From: Calditrichota bacterium
Lineage (GTDB): Bacteria > CLD3
DNA length: 64,000 nucleotides
Direction: 5' to 3'
Assembly: GCA_008501735.1 (NCBI GenBank)
Contig: QQUF01000028.1
Span: 62,001-126,000 of the forward strand
In this document: in pieces, positions 62,630-64,000 of the stretch
Layout of the letters: every line of letters starts with the position of its first letter
How positions within the stretch are numbered: position 1 is the stretch's first letter
Translations under genes and position numbers: made by a program
The notes under the pieces: generated by a model
The model's database searches: none
Seen by the model: the letters and a program-made list of their open reading frames with translations, nothing else
What the model was told of the DNA's origin: nothing

Positions 62630-63257
62630 TTACCTTTTTGGAAAATTTGAAAGAAATTAATCTTGGAGTTTCTTCTAAGGGTGAATTCTTATTCTTTCTC
62701 CATTCTTTGCATTCTACTAATTCAAAGCCGACTTCAAGCCCCGCCGAAATGAATTCTGAAATGTCGTGAATGAAGGAATTGATTCTAATTTCTTCCTCTG
62801 AAAACTTTGCTTTAGAACCTCCGATTTGCTTGAAAGGGTGAAGTTCACAAAGGAACAAAATTCCATTTGATTTCAGCACTCTAAACGATTCTTGAAAAAT
62901 CGGTTTTAAATTTTCAATGTGTTCAAGGACTAAGTTTCCTAAAACAATGTCGAAAGTTTCATTTTGTAATTCCCAATTTTTGGTTAAGTCTTGGACTTTA
63001 AAAGTAACATTTTCGGCTTTAACTTTTTCCTTCGCGACTTTCAGCATTTTTTCGGAGAAATCCATTGCAAAGACTGACTTAGAATTTTCAACTAAGAATT
63101 CAGTATTTTTTCCTGTTCCACAGCCTAATTCTAAAATATTTTTGTCTTCTAAATTTGTAAGTGAAATTCGAGTTACAATTTTATCCAAATCTCGCGTTTT
63201 ATTTGAATCACTGTCGTAAGTTTTTGCCCACAAATTGTAGGCTTCTTCTACTTTCAT
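62622..63257 (-). CDS. Class I SAM-dependent methyltransferase
   Basis: A 211-residue methyltransferase: SAM motif I ILELGCGTGKNTEFL, acidic strand end VFAMDFSEKML, motif FDIVLGNLVLEHI and a C-terminal region without obvious substrate signature. It is of the Methyltransf_11/25 type. It overlaps the glycosyltransferase gene by the ATGA junction, so the two are probably expressed together. Substrate unknown. Confidence 0.88.
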   Translation of the reverse strand: MKVEEAYNLWAKTYDSDSNKTRDLDKIVTRISLTNLEDKNILELGCGTGKNTEFLVENSKSVFAMDFSEKMLKVAKEKVKAENVTFKVQDLTKNWELQNETFDIVLGNLVLEHIENLKPIFQESFRVLKSNGILFLCELHPFKQIGGSKAKFSEEEIRINSFIHDISEFISAGLEVGFELVECKEWRKNKNSPLEETPRLISFKFSKKVIT

Positions 63258-64000
63258 TTTTTAATCCCAAATTTCTTTTGTAAAATTTTTATTGCGTTTT
63301 GAACTCCATTTTCATTTTTCATTTTTTGTCCAATGCTTTTTGCATTCTCTTTCATTTCAGGCGAAGCCAAAACAGTTTTAATTCTCGCTGCTAAATCTTC
63401 TGCTTTGAGTGTTCGGCGAAGCAGGTGTTTTGGCGAAACTCCAAGTCTGTGAAGTTCTTCTCCCCAAAAAAATTGGTCTGCGAGATGAGCGACGATTAAC
63501 GAAGGAGTTCCTGCAAGTAGCGAACTTTGTGTAGTTCCTGCTCCTCCGTGATGAACAACTAAATTGCATTTCGGGAAAATTAAACTATAAGGAAAGTAAC
63601 TTAGGAAATAAAAATTCTCGCCATTTTGGTAATTCCTTAGCTCTGTTTCGGCAATTTGAATTATCGCTTTGCAGCCAACTAAATTAGTCGCTTCTCTAAA
63701 AATTTCAACGGTTTCTCGGATTTTTACTGCACTTGTCGGCATCATACTTCCGAACGAAAAGTAAACTGTTGGTTCATCACTTTCGAGAAACTTTTCTAAA
63801 CTTTGCGGAAATTCAAAATTTAAATCTTCTGTTGGCGTGTTCAGAAAACCACAGACTTCGTAAAGCTTTTCCCAATCGTCTTGTTTTTTACAAATCTCAC
63901 GGCTCACAGCGATTAAGTTCAAAGTTTCAGAAGCCCAAATCTCTGTCATTAAATCTTTTTTGGGAGGCAAGTTTTCACGTTTTCTGAGCTTGTTAAATTC
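63254..64000 (-). CDS. UGT/MurG-superfamily glycosyltransferase, 5' end outside window
   Basis: The frame is open to the window edge, 248 visible codons. The C-terminal half of a GT1/GT28-type enzyme is visible: VYFSFGSMMPTSA, NFYFLSYFPYSLIFPKCNLVVHHGGAGTTQSSLLAGTPSLIVAHLADQFFWGEEL is the donor-binding signature, with the HHGGAGT loop and the DQ pair. It resembles sterol or macrolide UDP-glycosyltransferases. Acceptor unknown. It shares an ATGA overlap with the methyltransferase, suggesting joint tailoring of one metabolite or lipid. Confidence 0.88.
   Translation of the reverse strand, partial: EFNKLRKRENLPPKKDLMTEIWASETLNLIAVSREICKKQDDWEKLYEVCGFLNTPTEDLNFEFPQSLEKFLESDEPTVYFSFGSMMPTSAVKIRETVEIFREATNLVGCKAIIQIAETELRNYQNGENFYFLSYFPYSLIFPKCNLVVHHGGAGTTQSSLLAGTPSLIVAHLADQFFWGEELHRLGVSPKHLLRRTLKAEDLAARIKTVLASPEMKENAKSIGQKMKNENGVQNAIKILQKKFGIKK

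Overview
The window is AT-rich DNA from a Gram-negative bacterium of the Bacteroidota/Chlorobiota/Ignavibacteriota (FCB) assemblage. This rests on what can be read directly. Two exported proteins end in the NFPNPFNP-type sorting domain used by the type IX secretion system. There is a LruC-type lipoprotein, two LytTR regulators, and a bifunctional HldE for LPS heptose synthesis. Readable Shine-Dalgarno sequences (AAGGA, GGAG) and frequent TTG starts fit Chlorobi/Ignavibacteria-like lineages better than typical Bacteroidia. The species cannot be named, and I see no tRNA or rRNA gene. The window is cut at both ends: a kinase at base 1 and a glycosyltransferase at base 64000.

1-8 kb: a truncated Ser/Thr kinase of a kinase-ATPase giant, a CHASE2 adenylate cyclase, a LysM protein with a small lipoprotein, purL and class II aldolase. 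8-11 kb: a small accessory island with an HNH-type protein, a relic alkC fragment, a BrnT/BrnA toxin-antitoxin pair and an intact alkC. 11-23 kb: two giants, a 2,023-residue T9SS-exported P-domain/MAM protein and a 1,709-residue kinase-STAND-TPR-GAF-sigma54 activator, separated by two long related hairpins. 23-31 kb: isocitrate-type dehydrogenase, a monooxygenase-fold protein, moeA, mltG, an arsR-arsM arsenic unit with two matching operators and an unrecorded 33-residue peptide gene, then an aspartyl protease / 49-aa membrane peptide / rpmB / murI / cvpA run.

31-38 kb: a heavy-metal RND efflux operon (small Cys-rich exported protein, CzcC-, CzcB- and CzcA-like), with a CRP-like palindrome upstream. 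It is followed by a REPtron: a RAYT transposase bracketed by GTAG-headed palindromes, one of which lies inside the transposase gene. 38-48 kb: anmK, a VWA protein, a LytS-type kinase with LytTR regulator, an NHL-repeat T9SS protein, a large beta-helix protein, a 127-bp multi-hairpin element, and a MazF-type toxin-antitoxin pair leading into a cobalamin/siderophore-binding-like protein.

48.8-51.2 kb holds the most unusual locus. An ECF sigma factor fused to ankyrin repeats is followed, with 4-base TAAAATG junctions, by a 61-codon ankyrin mini-gene and then by a protein that reads as a shortened, diverged F1-ATPase beta subunit. That protein lacks the N-terminal barrel, and its P-loop Thr is Leu. 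The mini-gene arose by tandem duplication of the sigma/ATPase gene junction. I know of no described system with this layout.

51-64 kb: small Cys-rich proteins, an old-yellow-enzyme fused to a fibronectin-like domain, a MntA/HepT toxin-antitoxin pair, an SDR, an ACT-like unknown, a LruC lipoprotein, an HPt/LytTR pair, an endonuclease-fold protein, hldE, a MarR-controlled NTF2-like/DOMON export pair with two identical-plan operators, a methyltransferase and a UGT-like glycosyltransferase.
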